Part shown: in pieces, positions 17,007 to 25,601 of the stretch
How the letters are laid out: every line of letters starts with the position of its first letter
Position numbering within the stretch: position 1 is the first letter of the stretch
Assembly: GCA_020638195.1 (NCBI GenBank)
Contig: JACKJC010000002.1
Coordinates: 434,001-498,000, forward strand
Reading direction: 5' to 3'
Origin: Methylobacteriaceae bacterium
Lineage (GTDB): Bacteria; Pseudomonadota; Alphaproteobacteria; Rhizobiales; Beijerinckiaceae
Length of the DNA: 64,000 bases
The notes under the pieces: model-generated
What the model was told of the DNA's origin: nothing
The model's input: only the letters and a program-made list of their open reading frames with translations
The model's database searches: none
Made by a program: the position numbers and the translations under genes

Positions 17007-17885
17007 ATGACCAACGAGCTTTTCGTGCCGCTCGGCGCCCGCAAAATCGTTTCCGCCAACGGCGTCGACTTCGAGGTGTGGGAGGCCGGCGCCGGCGAAA
17101 AATTCGCTCTGCTGCTGCATGGCTTTCCTGAGCACGCGATCTCCTGGCGTTTTCAGGTTCCGCTGCTCGTCTCGCTCGGCTATCGCGTGTGGACCGTCAA
17201 CCAGCGCGGCTACGGCGGCACGACCACGCCAGCAGAAAAATCCGCTTATTCTCTGAAGAACCTGACAGAGGACGTCGCCGCGCTGATCGACGCAGCCGGT
17301 GCGAAAACCACGACTCTTATTGCGCACGACTGGGGCGCGCTGGTCGCCTGGACTTTTGCGGCGCGAAACATGCGGCCGCTCGAAAAGCTTGTCATCTGCA
17401 ACGTGCCGCATCCGCTCTGCTTCAAACGCGAATATCAGCGCAATCCGAAACAGCGAAAGAAATCGTGGTACGTGCGCTTCTTCCAGATCCCCTGGCTGCC
17501 CGAGACGCTGCTCGGCCGCAAGGGCGGCGCGCCGGTCGCCAAGATGCTGCGCGACACCTGTTGCAATAAGGCGAATTTTTCACGCGACGTGTTGGCGGTC
17601 TATGCGGCCAACGCCCTTCGGCCGGGCGGATTGCGCGGCATGATCAACTGGTATCGCCGCGCCATGAACGACGTGATGGCGGCGGCCGACATCGGTGAGC
17701 CAATCGAGGTTCCGACGCTGATCTGCTGGGGCGAGAAGGATGTGGCGATCGAGAATTCCTGCCTCGATGGCACGGATCAATATGTGCGCGACCTCAGGAT
17801 CGTGCGCTTCCCCAATGCCTCGCACTGGGTGCAGCAGGATGCGCCGGACGAGGTGAATGCGGCGATACGGGCGTTCTTGGCGTAG
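17007..17885 (+). CDS. Alpha/beta hydrolase, epoxide-hydrolase/haloalkane-dehalogenase-like
   Basis: A 292-residue alpha/beta hydrolase. The oxyanion motif HGFPEH, the strand-turn VNQRGYGG, the nucleophile elbow HDWGAL (Asp nucleophile) and the catalytic His in SHWVQQD are all present. An Asp nucleophile points to epoxide hydrolase or dehalogenase chemistry rather than an esterase. The ATG at 17007 has a GGAGG 7-8 nt upstream and is preferred to the ATG at 16980. It follows a REP-like palindrome and is convergent with the PsiE-like gene. The substrate is unknown. Confidence 0.88.
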   Translation: MTNELFVPLGARKIVSANGVDFEVWEAGAGEKFALLLHGFPEHAISWRFQVPLLVSLGYRVWTVNQRGYGGTTTPAEKSAYSLKNLTEDVAALIDAAGAKTTTLIAHDWGALVAWTFAARNMRPLEKLVICNVPHPLCFKREYQRNPKQRKKSWYVRFFQIPWLPETLLGRKGGAPVAKMLRDTCCNKANFSRDVLAVYAANALRPGGLRGMINWYRRAMNDVMAAADIGEPIEVPTLICWGEKDVAIENSCLDGTDQYVRDLRIVRFPNASHWVQQDAPDEVNAAIRAFLA

Positions 17886-17898
17886 TTGCGGCGGCGCG

Positions 17899-18420
17899 TC
17901 AGTCGTGCGGATTGATCGTCTGCGCGTAGCGCACGATCAGGTACATCACGCCGAGCGCGACGGCTGATGCGACCCATAAAAGGAATTCCTGAGGGCTCGG
18001 CAGCGTCGATTGCACGGGCATGGTGATGAGCTTGCGCAGGATGACGACAATCGCGACTTCCACGAACGTGTCGACGTTGAGCGGCTTGCCGCGCATGTAG
18101 CGGATTTCGGCCGTAATGAGCGCCGACACCGTCCACAGCAACATCAGCGTACCGAGGCCGTGCAGGAAGCCCTGCGCGAGATTGTCGTGCCGCACGGCAT
18201 TCATCACGTCGTCGACGAACAGCCAGGTGAAGAGGAGAACCGCAGCGGCGAGCGCCAGCCCCAGCACGAGATGCGCGAAGCCGTTGATCCACGCCATCGC
18301 GCGCAGGGCCATGCCGTTGAGCGTCTGGATCACCTTCGGGTCGTGGAAGGCCTGCGTGCGTTCGTCATATGGAAATTTCATGCGGACGCGAGCGTGCCCC
18401 ATTGCGCGCCCGACCGCCAT
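17899..18420 (-). CDS. PsiE-family (phosphate-starvation-inducible) membrane protein
   Basis: A protein of about 173 residues with four hydrophobic helices. The loop EIRYMRGKPLNVDTFVEVAIVVILRKLI is the conserved core of the PsiE family. PsiE itself is induced by phosphate starvation, but its activity is unknown. The start is ambiguous: TTG 18432, ATG 18420, ATG 18402 and ATG 18381 are all in frame and none has a strong ribosome binding site. It starts close behind the mgsA stop on the same strand, so the two may be co-transcribed. Confidence 0.85.
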   Translation of the reverse strand: MAVGRAMGHARVRMKFPYDERTQAFHDPKVIQTLNGMALRAMAWINGFAHLVLGLALAAAVLLFTWLFVDDVMNAVRHDNLAQGFLHGLGTLMLLWTVSALITAEIRYMRGKPLNVDTFVEVAIVVILRKLITMPVQSTLPSPQEFLLWVASAVALGVMYLIVRYAQTINPHD

Positions 18421-18448
18421 GCGCTGGCTCAATGCGGTCGGCTGCGCG

Positions 18449-18829
18449 TCATCCGTCCAACAGGCCGCCCGCCACTAGCATGTCCGCGGTGCGCGGATTG
18501 AAGGCGCAAGGAATATCGTACACGAGCGTAAGGCGCAGCAGCGCCTTCACGTCGACATCGTGCGGCATGGGCGTCAGCGGATCGGGGAAAAAGATTAGCG
18601 CGTCAATGGCGCCTTCCGCGATCAACGCGCCGATCTGCTGGTCGCCGCCGAGGGGGCCCGACTTCATTCGGCGAATGTCGAGCGAGGGGCAGGTCTCCAT
18701 GACGACGGCGCCGGTCGTGCCTGTCGACACAAGCGCGCAGCGCGCTAGCGCTCGTTCGTTGCGCTTAGCCCAGGCGGCGAGCGCTTCTTTCTTCAAATCG
18801 TGAGCAACAAGCGCGATCGAGGGCATCAT
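18449..18829 (-). CDS. mgsA: Methylglyoxal synthase
   Basis: A 126-residue enzyme converting dihydroxyacetone phosphate to methylglyoxal plus phosphate, an overflow branch of glycolysis. Motifs: VAHDLKKE near the N-terminus, the phosphate loop STGTTG, SGPLGGDQQIGALI with the catalytic Asp, and FFPDPLTPMPHDVDVKALLRL. The size fits short alphaproteobacterial forms (E. coli has about 150 residues). It is downstream of the degenerate-GGDEF gene on the same strand with a 28-bp gap. Confidence 0.93.
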   Translation of the reverse strand: MMPSIALVAHDLKKEALAAWAKRNERALARCALVSTGTTGAVVMETCPSLDIRRMKSGPLGGDQQIGALIAEGAIDALIFFPDPLTPMPHDVDVKALLRLTLVYDIPCAFNPRTADMLVAGGLLDG

Positions 18830-18857
18830 GCTGAACTGGCGCGCGCGGCCTGAAAGT

Positions 18858-19574
18858 CTATTGCTGGCGCGCAGCAGTGGAGTTGCGCTTGGCGCGTTTC
18901 GTCGCGAGCTTGGTCTGTACAGCCGATATCGCGGGCGGGACCTGTTCGCGCGCCGCCTCGATCAAGTCGCCGCCGGAATAGCCGTGCATCGGATAGAGGG
19001 CGCGGCCGAAGCGCGGCGGGCTCGACTGTGGCCATCCGGCCTCGGCGAGGCGTCGCGTCAGACGCGCGATGACGCCGTCGACATTGGCGAGATCCCGGAT
19101 GAGATTGAGGCAGACGACGACGCCGCCCTCGATCGTCTCGACATGATCGCTCGGGCGCAGCGCGTCGCGCAGGGTCGCATAGGCGCGCTGCGCCTCGGCC
19201 GGGTCGTCGACCGCGAGAAACAGCACGCTCACGCCGCGGCTGTAGTTCGCGGAAGCTTCGGCCGCCATGGATATGCGGCTCTCGAGCGGCAGGTGCGCGT
19301 TGGCGGGATCGAAGGGATTTTCGAACGGTAGAGTTTCGAATTCGCGCATTCTGGCCCCGCCGGTCTGCGGGTCGAAATCCGGCTGAACGAGGCCCAGCCG
19401 AGCGCGCGTGCCGCGCACGGCGGCGACAACCAGAGGCGCGAGCGCGAGAATGGCGACCAGCGCCGCAAGGGGGATGGAGAAGCGCGCCAGCATTATGGCG
19501 CCCACGAGCGCGACTGTGACGTAGAGGAGGACGCGCGACGCGCCAGTAGAACGATTATTCGAGGGAGTGACCAT
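18858..19574 (-). CDS. Membrane protein with a probable degenerate GGDEF-like domain
   Basis: A 238-residue protein with two N-terminal membrane helices (residues 14-50). The soluble part is not obvious by name, but its order (SVLFLAVDDPAEAQRAY, LRDALRPSDHVETIEGGVVVCLN, then GRALYPMHGYSGGDLIEAA) follows the GGDEF fold. The RxSD-V-x-GG strand pair sits where GGDEF should be, and the active site is replaced by EGGVV. If so it cannot make cyclic di-GMP and might sense or bind nucleotides. This assignment is my inference; a neutral call would be conserved membrane protein. Confidence 0.6.
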   Translation of the reverse strand: MVTPSNNRSTGASRVLLYVTVALVGAIMLARFSIPLAALVAILALAPLVVAAVRGTRARLGLVQPDFDPQTGGARMREFETLPFENPFDPANAHLPLESRISMAAEASANYSRGVSVLFLAVDDPAEAQRAYATLRDALRPSDHVETIEGGVVVCLNLIRDLANVDGVIARLTRRLAEAGWPQSSPPRFGRALYPMHGYSGGDLIEAAREQVPPAISAVQTKLATKRAKRNSTAARQQ

Positions 19575-19723
19575 GAGCGCCTCGCAAATTCCAGATTAAA
19601 GCGCGGTAACGCTGACAGGCGACTTCCGGTTCGATTTACCATCTGCGCCAGCTTTCCGTTTTCGATCGGAATCTCTTCATGTCGTGGCTTGTCCCCGGCG
19701 CAATCGCGTCTAACTAATTCTTC

Positions 19724-20194
19724 ATGCACAGACTTCGCCTTCTCGCTCTCGTCGTCGCCGTTATCGCGCTGCTCGCGCCCGCCGCGCATGTTCTGGAAAT
19801 GCCCAACAAGCTCAGGATTGACGGGCCGCTTTGGCTCGCCGTCCAGCAATCGCTCTATCGCGGTTGGGGGCCATTCGTCGGCGGGCCGGCCGAGATCGGC
19901 GGCCTCGTCCTGACGCTCGCGTGCTTCGTCATGGCGGGCGCGCGGAGGGCGCGCGCGCTCTGGCTCGCGGCGGCGACCTGCTATGTCGTGATGCTGCTCG
20001 CGTTCTTCATGTTCAACGCGCCGGTGAATGCGGCGGTCGACAGCTGGACAGCGGCGACGCTGCCCGCCGACTGGGCCTCATATCGCGCGAAATGGGAGAC
20101 TGGCCACGCCATCGCCGCGGTTTTCGCCGCCGGCGCGCTGATCTTTGTTTTCAGCGCGCACCGGACCGATGCGGCGATCGTCAGGGCGCCCTAG
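19724..20194 (+). CDS. Four-helix membrane protein, DUF1772/anthrone-oxygenase-like
   Basis: A 156-residue protein with four hydrophobic helices, the first near the N-terminus. The segment FNAPVNAAVDSWTAATLPADW followed by RAKWETGHAIAA resembles the conserved loop of the DUF1772 (anthrone oxygenase-like) family. No activity can be assigned. It is divergent from the degenerate-GGDEF gene and its 3' end overlaps that of the convergent VWA gene by 4 bp. Confidence 0.65.
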   Translation: MHRLRLLALVVAVIALLAPAAHVLEMPNKLRIDGPLWLAVQQSLYRGWGPFVGGPAEIGGLVLTLACFVMAGARRARALWLAAATCYVVMLLAFFMFNAPVNAAVDSWTAATLPADWASYRAKWETGHAIAAVFAAGALIFVFSAHRTDAAIVRAP

Positions 20195-21366
20195 CGCACC
20201 AGCTCCTTCATCGCGCCGTCGAGCCCTTCCAGCGTCAGCGGATACATGCGGTTGGTCATCAGCCGCTGGATCATCTTGATCGACTGCGTGTAGTTCCACT
20301 GGTTCTCCGGCACCGGATTGATCCAGACCGAGTGCGGATAGGTGCGCGTGACGCGTTCGAGCCAGACATAGCCCGGCTCCTCGTTCATGTGCTCGACCGA
20401 GCCGCCGGGCTGGGTGATCTCATAGGGGCTCATCGAGGCGTCGCCGACGATCACGACCTTGTAGTCGTGCGGATAGGTGTGCAGCACCTGCCACAGCGCC
20501 GTCTTGTCGGTGAAGCGCCGCGAATTCTGCTTCCACACGCCCTCGTAGAGGCAATTGTGGAAATAGAAATGCTCCATGTGCTTGAACTCGGTCTTGCACG
20601 CGGCGAACAGCTCTTCCACCTGCTTGATGTGCCAGTCCATCGAGCCGCCGATGTCGAAGAACAGCAGCACCTTCACGGCGTTGCGGCGCTCGGGCCTGAG
20701 CTTGATGTCGAGATAGCCCTGCTTGGCCGTATCCTTGATCGTGTTTTCGAGATCGAGCTCTTCCGGCGCGCCGGTGCGCGCGAACTTGCGCAGGCGACGC
20801 AGCGCGATCTTGATGTTGCGCGTGCCGAGTTCGACATCGCCGTCGAGATCCTTGAACTCGCGCTTGTCCCACACTTTTACCGCGCGCCGGTGGCGGCTCT
20901 CCTTCTGGCCTATGCGGATGCCTTCGGGATTGTATCCGTAGGCGCCGAAGGGCGAGGTGCCGGCCGTGCCGATCCATTTGCTGCCGCCCTGGTGGCGGCC
21001 CTTCTGCTCCTCCAGACGCTTCTTCAGCGTCTCCATCAGCTTGTCCCAGCCCATTTCCTCGAGCTGCGCCTTCTCCTCGTCGGTGAGATACTTTTCGGCG
21101 AGCTTTTTCAGCCATTCCTCGGGAATCTCGGCCTTCTCCATGGCGTCGAGCAGGTTTTCCAGCCCCTTGAAGACGGAGCCGAAGACGCGGTCGAATTTGT
21201 CGAGGTTGCGCTCGTCCTTCACCAGGCAGGCGCGCGACAGGAAATAGAAGTCGTCGACCGACTTGTCGGCGAGGTCCTTGTCGAGCGCCTCCATCAGAGT
21301 GAGGTACTCGCGGAGGGTGACGGGCACCTGGGCGTCGCGAAGGGCGGTGAAGAATTGCAGGAACAT
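20191..21366 (-). CDS. CoxE-like VWA domain protein
   Basis: A 391-residue protein: an N-terminal helical domain rich in charged residues, a linker containing GGSKWIGTAGTSPFGAYGYNPEGIRIG, and a C-terminal von Willebrand A domain. The metal site is DIGGSMD with a later Thr/Asp (VIVGDASMSPYE). CoxE-like proteins work with MoxR-type AAA+ ATPases to assemble metalloenzymes such as CO dehydrogenase. The matching ATPase is here at 23652 but in opposite orientation and 2.3 kb away. The target enzyme is not in the window. Confidence 0.88.
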   Translation of the reverse strand: MFLQFFTALRDAQVPVTLREYLTLMEALDKDLADKSVDDFYFLSRACLVKDERNLDKFDRVFGSVFKGLENLLDAMEKAEIPEEWLKKLAEKYLTDEEKAQLEEMGWDKLMETLKKRLEEQKGRHQGGSKWIGTAGTSPFGAYGYNPEGIRIGQKESRHRRAVKVWDKREFKDLDGDVELGTRNIKIALRRLRKFARTGAPEELDLENTIKDTAKQGYLDIKLRPERRNAVKVLLFFDIGGSMDWHIKQVEELFAACKTEFKHMEHFYFHNCLYEGVWKQNSRRFTDKTALWQVLHTYPHDYKVVIVGDASMSPYEITQPGGSVEHMNEEPGYVWLERVTRTYPHSVWINPVPENQWNYTQSIKMIQRLMTNRMYPLTLEGLDGAMKELVR

Positions 21367-21474
21367 GGCGCGGAATGTGCCACGGCTAGCGTCGCAGGTC
21401 GAGGCCGCGGCGCCAAGGCGCCGCCGCCCTGCCCGACGCCGGCGCGCGAAAGGTCGCGCGCCTCGTTTCCGGGG

Positions 21475-21795
21475 TCAGTCGGCCGCCGCGCCCGCGCCTC
21501 CGCCTGTGCCGTTGCCGACCGAAGGAGATCCAAAGGGGCCCTCGGGATGCGGCCCTGTCGGAAAATTCGCCAGGCGCGGGCATTCGGGCCCATAGCACGC
21601 GATGAACGGCTGGCCCACGACTGCGTCCACGAAGGGGCCAGATCGAACGGGCGGTCCGACGCCGACATCAATGACCGGTTGAAACGGGGTCCCGAACGGA
21701 GACAGTCCGGGGCCGCTCTGCGGCTGCGCGTGCAGTCCGCCCGATGTCGATGCGACGGCGGCGGACATGGCGAGGATGACGAGCAGCTTGTTCAT
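21475..21795 (-). CDS. Small secreted protein of unknown function
   Basis: A 106-residue protein with a clear Sec signal peptide (MNKLLVILAMSAAVAS, cleavage near LHAQ). The mature part is rich in Gly and Pro and has two cysteines (ACYGPEC) likely to form a disulfide. The start at 21795 is set by GGGGAG about 6 nt upstream; the frame also extends upstream but without a signal peptide. No family is recognised. Confidence 0.6.
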   Translation of the reverse strand: MNKLLVILAMSAAVASTSGGLHAQPQSGPGLSPFGTPFQPVIDVGVGPPVRSGPFVDAVVGQPFIACYGPECPRLANFPTGPHPEGPFGSPSVGNGTGGGAGAAAD

Positions 21796-22019
21796 GGCGC
21801 TCCCCCTTGCTTGCCACGCCTGCCCCGAGCGCGGCCGGCGCTCGCGCGATCGGCCGGTCGAGACATGGCGCGATAAACTGCACCTAGAGCCGAGTGGCTG
21901 CGCGACCAATGCCAATTATGCAAGTCTTGCAGGTAAGCCATGCAGCAATATTGTCGCCGGCCATCCGAAGCGGCGTTCGGCGCATTGCGCGCGCCAGCCG
22001 CTCGCCGCACATTGGGGAT

Positions 22020-22352
22020 ATGCGCATCCCTCTGATTCTCGCCTCGCTTCTCGTCGTGACGCCTCTGGCTTGCGTCACGCCTCCGGCTTTTGCCGCGTCC
22101 GGCACGGCCGCTGGGCTGCGCATCGCGCAGCAGTGCAAGTCCTGCCATTCGATCGGGGTTCGGGGGGCGAGTCCCAATCCGGCGTCGCCGCCGTTCCGCA
22201 CGCTGGCGCAGCGCTATCCGCTCGAAAATCTTCAGGAATCGCTTGTCGAGGGCATTGTCGTCGGCCATGCCGAGGGCATGCCGAGCGTAAAGCTGACGCC
22301 CAGGCAGGCCGGCGACTTCCTGCGCTATCTCAAATCGATCCAGCGGAAATAG
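22020..22352 (+). CDS. Class I c-type cytochrome
   Basis: A 110-residue periplasmic electron carrier. Signal peptide MRIPLILASLLVVTPLACV ending near AFAAS, heme motif CKSCH at about residues 37-41, and axial Met in EGMPSVKL. The C-terminal helix QAGDFLRYLKSIQ is typical. A longer in-frame start at 21894 lacks a signal sequence at its N-terminus, so 22020 is used. It is followed after 2 bp by the HNH gene, so the two share a transcript. Confidence 0.88.
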   Translation: MRIPLILASLLVVTPLACVTPPAFAASGTAAGLRIAQQCKSCHSIGVRGASPNPASPPFRTLAQRYPLENLQESLVEGIVVGHAEGMPSVKLTPRQAGDFLRYLKSIQRK

Positions 22353-22354
22353 GC

Positions 22355-22663
22355 GTGCCGGCGGCGCGCGTCTGCCCGCTTTGTCAGCGCCCCCTCGGCG
22401 CGCGCGTCGAGGACCATCATCTCGTTCCCCGCACCTACAAGGGGCGGGAGACGGTCGCGCTGCATGCGATCTGCCACCGCAAGATCCATTCGGTCTTGAC
22501 CGAGCGCGAACTGAAGGACGCGTTTCACACGATCCCGGCGCTGCGGGCGCATCCCGACATTGCGACCTTCTTGAAATGGATCGCTGCCAAGGACCCGGAT
22601 TTCCACGAGAGCACCGCGACCTCGCGCGTGCTGAAGGAAAAGCGCGGCGCGCGGCGTCGATGA
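22355..22663 (+). CDS. HNH-type endonuclease-fold protein
   Basis: A 102-residue protein. A CPLC knuckle (residues 7-10) precedes DHHLVPRTYKG and then CHRKIHSVLTEREL, the beta-beta-alpha metal arrangement of HNH nucleases. Small proteins of this type occur widely in proteobacteria without known phage context. The start is a GTG 2 bp after the cytochrome stop; its stop abuts the stop of the convergent EamA gene. Confidence 0.85.
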   Translation: MPAARVCPLCQRPLGARVEDHHLVPRTYKGRETVALHAICHRKIHSVLTERELKDAFHTIPALRAHPDIATFLKWIAAKDPDFHESTATSRVLKEKRGARRR

Positions 22664-23563
22664 CTACTTGCCGCGGTTTTCGCGCAAGGCGAGCGCGACG
22701 CCGGCGATGGCGAGCGTCAAGGCAAACAACTGGCGCGCGCCGAGCCCCTCGCCCAGCAGCAAAGCGGCCGAGACGACGCCGATGACCGGCACCAGAAGCA
22801 TGCCGGTCGAGGCGATGGCGGGCGGCAGATGTTCGATCGCCGCGAACCAGCTGAGGTAGCAGGCGCCCATAGGTACGAGGGCCATGTAGACGAAAGCGGC
22901 CGCCCCAGCGGATGAAAGCGCGCCGATCTGCGGATGTTCGAAGGCGAGGCCGAGGATCAGCATGGGCGCGCAGCCGAGCCCGACCTGCCAGACCACGATT
23001 CCGATGGGCGACAGCGCCACCGGCGCGCGGTTGAGGATCGTGCCCAGCGCAAAGGCGATCGCGGCGAACAGGGCTAGCCCGACGCCGATGAGCTTGTCGG
23101 CGCCGAGATGGAAGCCGTCGACGCCGAGCAGCAGGACTATGCCGGAAAAGCCCAGGCAGAGCGCGGCGATGCCGAGCGGGCCGGGTCGCGCGCCACGCAG
23201 CGGCCAGGCGAGCAGCGTCGCCCAGATCGGCATGGTGTAGACGAGCATCCCGCCTTCGCCGACCGTCAGCCATTGCATGGCGATGGTGGTGAAGCCCATC
23301 CAGGCGAAGACGTTGGTGAAAGCGGCGACCGCCATGCGCGGCAGGTCGCGCGGCGGCAAGGCGAGACGCTCGCCCCGCGCCAGCGCGACGGCCGCCAGCA
23401 GCGCCGCCGCCATGACGCCGGCGAGCCCGCGGGAGAACAGCGGCGGCCATTCCTGCAGCAGGTACTTGATGGCGGGCCAGTTGAGCCCCCAGCCGATCGC
23501 CGTGATCAGGAGGAGCTGCAAGCCCCTGGCACGGCCCCTCCCGGCAGGATCGTCGCTCTTCAT
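22664..23563 (-). CDS. EamA/DMT-superfamily transporter
   Basis: A 299-residue protein with ten helices in two EamA repeats. LITAIGWGLNWPAIKYLL starts the first repeat, and IASTGMLLVPVIGVVSAALLLGE lies at the end of the second. It is a paralogue in fold, not a close copy, of the transporter at 4813. The substrate is unknown. It is divergent from the moxR-like gene, and the palindrome at 23619-23638 lies between them. Confidence 0.88.
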   Translation of the reverse strand: MKSDDPAGRGRARGLQLLLITAIGWGLNWPAIKYLLQEWPPLFSRGLAGVMAAALLAAVALARGERLALPPRDLPRMAVAAFTNVFAWMGFTTIAMQWLTVGEGGMLVYTMPIWATLLAWPLRGARPGPLGIAALCLGFSGIVLLLGVDGFHLGADKLIGVGLALFAAIAFALGTILNRAPVALSPIGIVVWQVGLGCAPMLILGLAFEHPQIGALSSAGAAAFVYMALVPMGACYLSWFAAIEHLPPAIASTGMLLVPVIGVVSAALLLGEGLGARQLFALTLAIAGVALALRENRGK

Positions 23564-23618
23564 TCCGCAACCCTACCATGCGGGCGTCCGCGTCCGGCTT
23601 GCTCCGGCCCGCGGCCCC

Positions 23619-23638
23619 GTTTAACTTGCCGGTTAAAC
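23619..23638. promoter_or_regulatory. GTTTAAC-N6-GTTAAAC palindrome upstream of moxR
   Basis: A perfect 7-bp inverted repeat GTTTAAC (23619-23625) and GTTAAAC (23632-23638), only 13 bp before the MoxR-type start codon and 55 bp from the divergent EamA start. It is a candidate operator for either gene. It contains two TTAA cores but with an 8-nt gap, so it does not fit the CtrA consensus. Confidence 0.5.
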
Positions 23639-23651
23639 ACAAGGGACTGAC

Positions 23652-24494
23652 ATGCGTTTCACCGGAACCAAGGACTACGTCGCGACCGAAGACCTCAAGG
23701 TCGCCGTCAACGCCGCTATCGTGCTCGAGCGTCCGCTGCTCGTGAAGGGCGAGCCCGGCACCGGCAAGACCGTGCTGGCCGAAGAAGTCGCGAAAGCGAT
23801 CGGCGCGCCGCTGCTGACCTGGCACATCAAGTCCACCACCAAGGCGCAGCAGGGCCTCTACGAGTACGACGCGGTCTCGCGCCTGCGCGACTCGCAGCTC
23901 GGCGATCCCCGCGTGTCGGACATTCACAATTACATCAAGCGCGGCAAGATGTGGGAGGCCTTCGCCTCCGAACAGCGGCCGGTGCTGCTGATCGACGAGA
24001 TCGACAAGGCAGATATCGAATTCCCGAACGATCTGCTGCTCGAACTCGACCGCATGGAGTTCCACGTCTACGAGACCGGCGAGAACATCAAGGCGTCGAA
24101 GCGCCCGATCGTCGTCATCACCTCCAACAACGAGAAGGAACTGCCGGACGCCTTCCTGCGCCGCTGCTTCTTCCACTACATCAAATTCCCCGACGCCGAG
24201 ACGATGGAGCAGATCGTCGACGTCCACTTTCCCGGCATCAAGAAGCGGCTAGTGGAAGAGGCGCTGCGCATTTTCTTCGAAGTGCGCGATGTGCCCGGCC
24301 TGAAAAAGAAGCCCTCCACGTCCGAACTTCTGGACTGGCTGAAGCTGCTGCTCAACGAAGACATCGGGCCCGAGATGCTGCGCGAGCGCGACCCGAAGAA
24401 ACTGATCCCGCCGCTGCACGGCGCGCTGCTCAAGAACGAGCAGGACGTGCATCTGTTCGAGCGGCTGGCGTTCTTGAATAGACGGGAGAGGTGA
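23652..24494 (+). CDS. MoxR-family AAA+ ATPase
   Basis: A 280-residue AAA+ chaperone-like ATPase. Walker A GEPGTGKT lies near residues 37-44, Walker B LLIDEIDKAD near 113, sensor 1 ITSNNEKELPDAF and the arginine-finger region FLRRCFFHYI. The C-terminal lid runs to the end. MoxR ATPases act with VWA proteins in metalloenzyme maturation; the CoxE-like VWA gene at 20191 is the obvious partner although they are not adjacent. Confidence 0.92.
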   Translation: MRFTGTKDYVATEDLKVAVNAAIVLERPLLVKGEPGTGKTVLAEEVAKAIGAPLLTWHIKSTTKAQQGLYEYDAVSRLRDSQLGDPRVSDIHNYIKRGKMWEAFASEQRPVLLIDEIDKADIEFPNDLLLELDRMEFHVYETGENIKASKRPIVVITSNNEKELPDAFLRRCFFHYIKFPDAETMEQIVDVHFPGIKKRLVEEALRIFFEVRDVPGLKKKPSTSELLDWLKLLLNEDIGPEMLRERDPKKLIPPLHGALLKNEQDVHLFERLAFLNRRER

Positions 24495-24544
24495 GGGGGC
24501 GGGAACTTGGCCTGCCGCGAAGCTTCGTAGAATACCTGTGTACG

Positions 24545-25255
24545 CTACGACATCGCGGTATAGAATGCGGGCTTGATGTCCAGTTCCACTTCGATGTCGG
24601 GCGGCGTGATTTTTGAATGACGCTCGTCGATCTGGGCGCGATACCTGTCGGCGTATTCACCCAGGCGATCGTCGAAATTCACAATCACGTAGGCAATCTT
24701 GCGGACGCCTGCTGCTTGAGAGAACGCGTTCATCTGCGCCTCAGCGTCTCTGAGCGTGGATGCGAGTTTTGTAAAGAACCCCTCTGATAGTTGATCTGTG
24801 ACTTCAAAGGCGCGGTGACCATGGAGCCGATCCGCTTCTTCGTCCGACACGTTGATCGTCTTGACCTCGCAAAGGGTAAGTATCCCTTCCAGATTGCCTT
24901 GCAGGTCGGGAGATCGTTGGCCGTTCATTTTAGATTCTGGAATGAATCGAACGTTTGTGCATCCGCAGGCGACAAGAAAGCGATAGCCTTTCGCTTAATT
25001 GAGCTTGTCGAAAAGCTGTTGCCAACCTCTCTTCGGGTGCTTCGCTGTCAGCAACGGGGTCAACTCCGCTTTCAAGAAGGCCCACGCCTCAGGATCGAGA
25101 GATTGAAGATCTGACTCGATGTCCCGAAACTGCCTTCGTTTCTGCGGTGACTCCGCAAGCGTGCTGTCGCAATCATGAAAATACGCGTCCGGCGGAAGCG
25201 GCGTTGGAAGCGTGTCTCGGAGTTCATGAAGTCGCGGAAATTCTATGCGACGCAT
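24545..25255 (-). pseudogene. PD-(D/E)XK nuclease-like gene broken by an in-frame TAA
   Basis: Two open segments in the same minus-strand frame are separated only by a TAA at 24995-24997. Read through, they form one protein of about 236 residues: an N-terminal helical part to FDKLN, the stop, then AKGYRFLVACGCTNVRFIPES, a PDLQG motif and LCEVKTINV. PD followed by E-x-K fits the PD-(D/E)XK nuclease fold. The codon was probably GAA (Glu), so a single G-to-T change explains it. It starts 4 nt after mazF, as a third gene of that operon. Alternatives are a base-calling error, or two short proteins with re-initiation. Confidence 0.7.
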
Positions 25256-25259
25256 AGCA

Positions 25260-25601
25260 TCAGACAACGATCATCAGTCCGAGCTTTGTCCGTACCTCGA
25301 CGGCGGCATTCTCGGGAATCCTCGAACCAGAAAATCTGATTGGGCGTGCCAGCATATCGAGGCTACGAATCTGATGCAGCAATATTTCACCTTCGATTGC
25401 CACCCCTTTCGGCAGCACCACGCTCGTAGGAAAAGGCCGAACCCTTGACGTGATGGGCGCAACGATCACGAAGCCAGCGTTCTCACTCAATTCGCGAGTT
25501 GAAAGGACGAGCGCGGGGCGCCGCCCGGCTTGCTCGCGCCCAACGGTTGGATCGAAATCCGTCCAGACGATGTCGCCAGCGGCGGGGAAATAGGAGGTCA
25601 T
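25260..25601 (-). CDS. mazF: MazF/PemK-type toxin
   Basis: A 113-residue toxin of the PemK fold, which cuts mRNA at short sequences. Motifs: GDIVWTDFDPTVGREQAGRRPALVLS with the conserved Pro-Ala-Leu-Val strand, then VVAPITS and the basic ligand-binding region. The gene starts one base into the stop of its antitoxin (mazE), the usual order and coupling. It should be silent while the antitoxin is bound. Confidence 0.92.
   Translation of the reverse strand: MTSYFPAAGDIVWTDFDPTVGREQAGRRPALVLSTRELSENAGFVIVAPITSRVRPFPTSVVLPKGVAIEGEILLHQIRSLDMLARPIRFSGSRIPENAAVEVRTKLGLMIVV

Noticed and set aside
23619..23638. CtrA site before moxR
   Set aside because: The two TTAA cores are 8 nt apart rather than 7; kept only as an unassigned palindrome.
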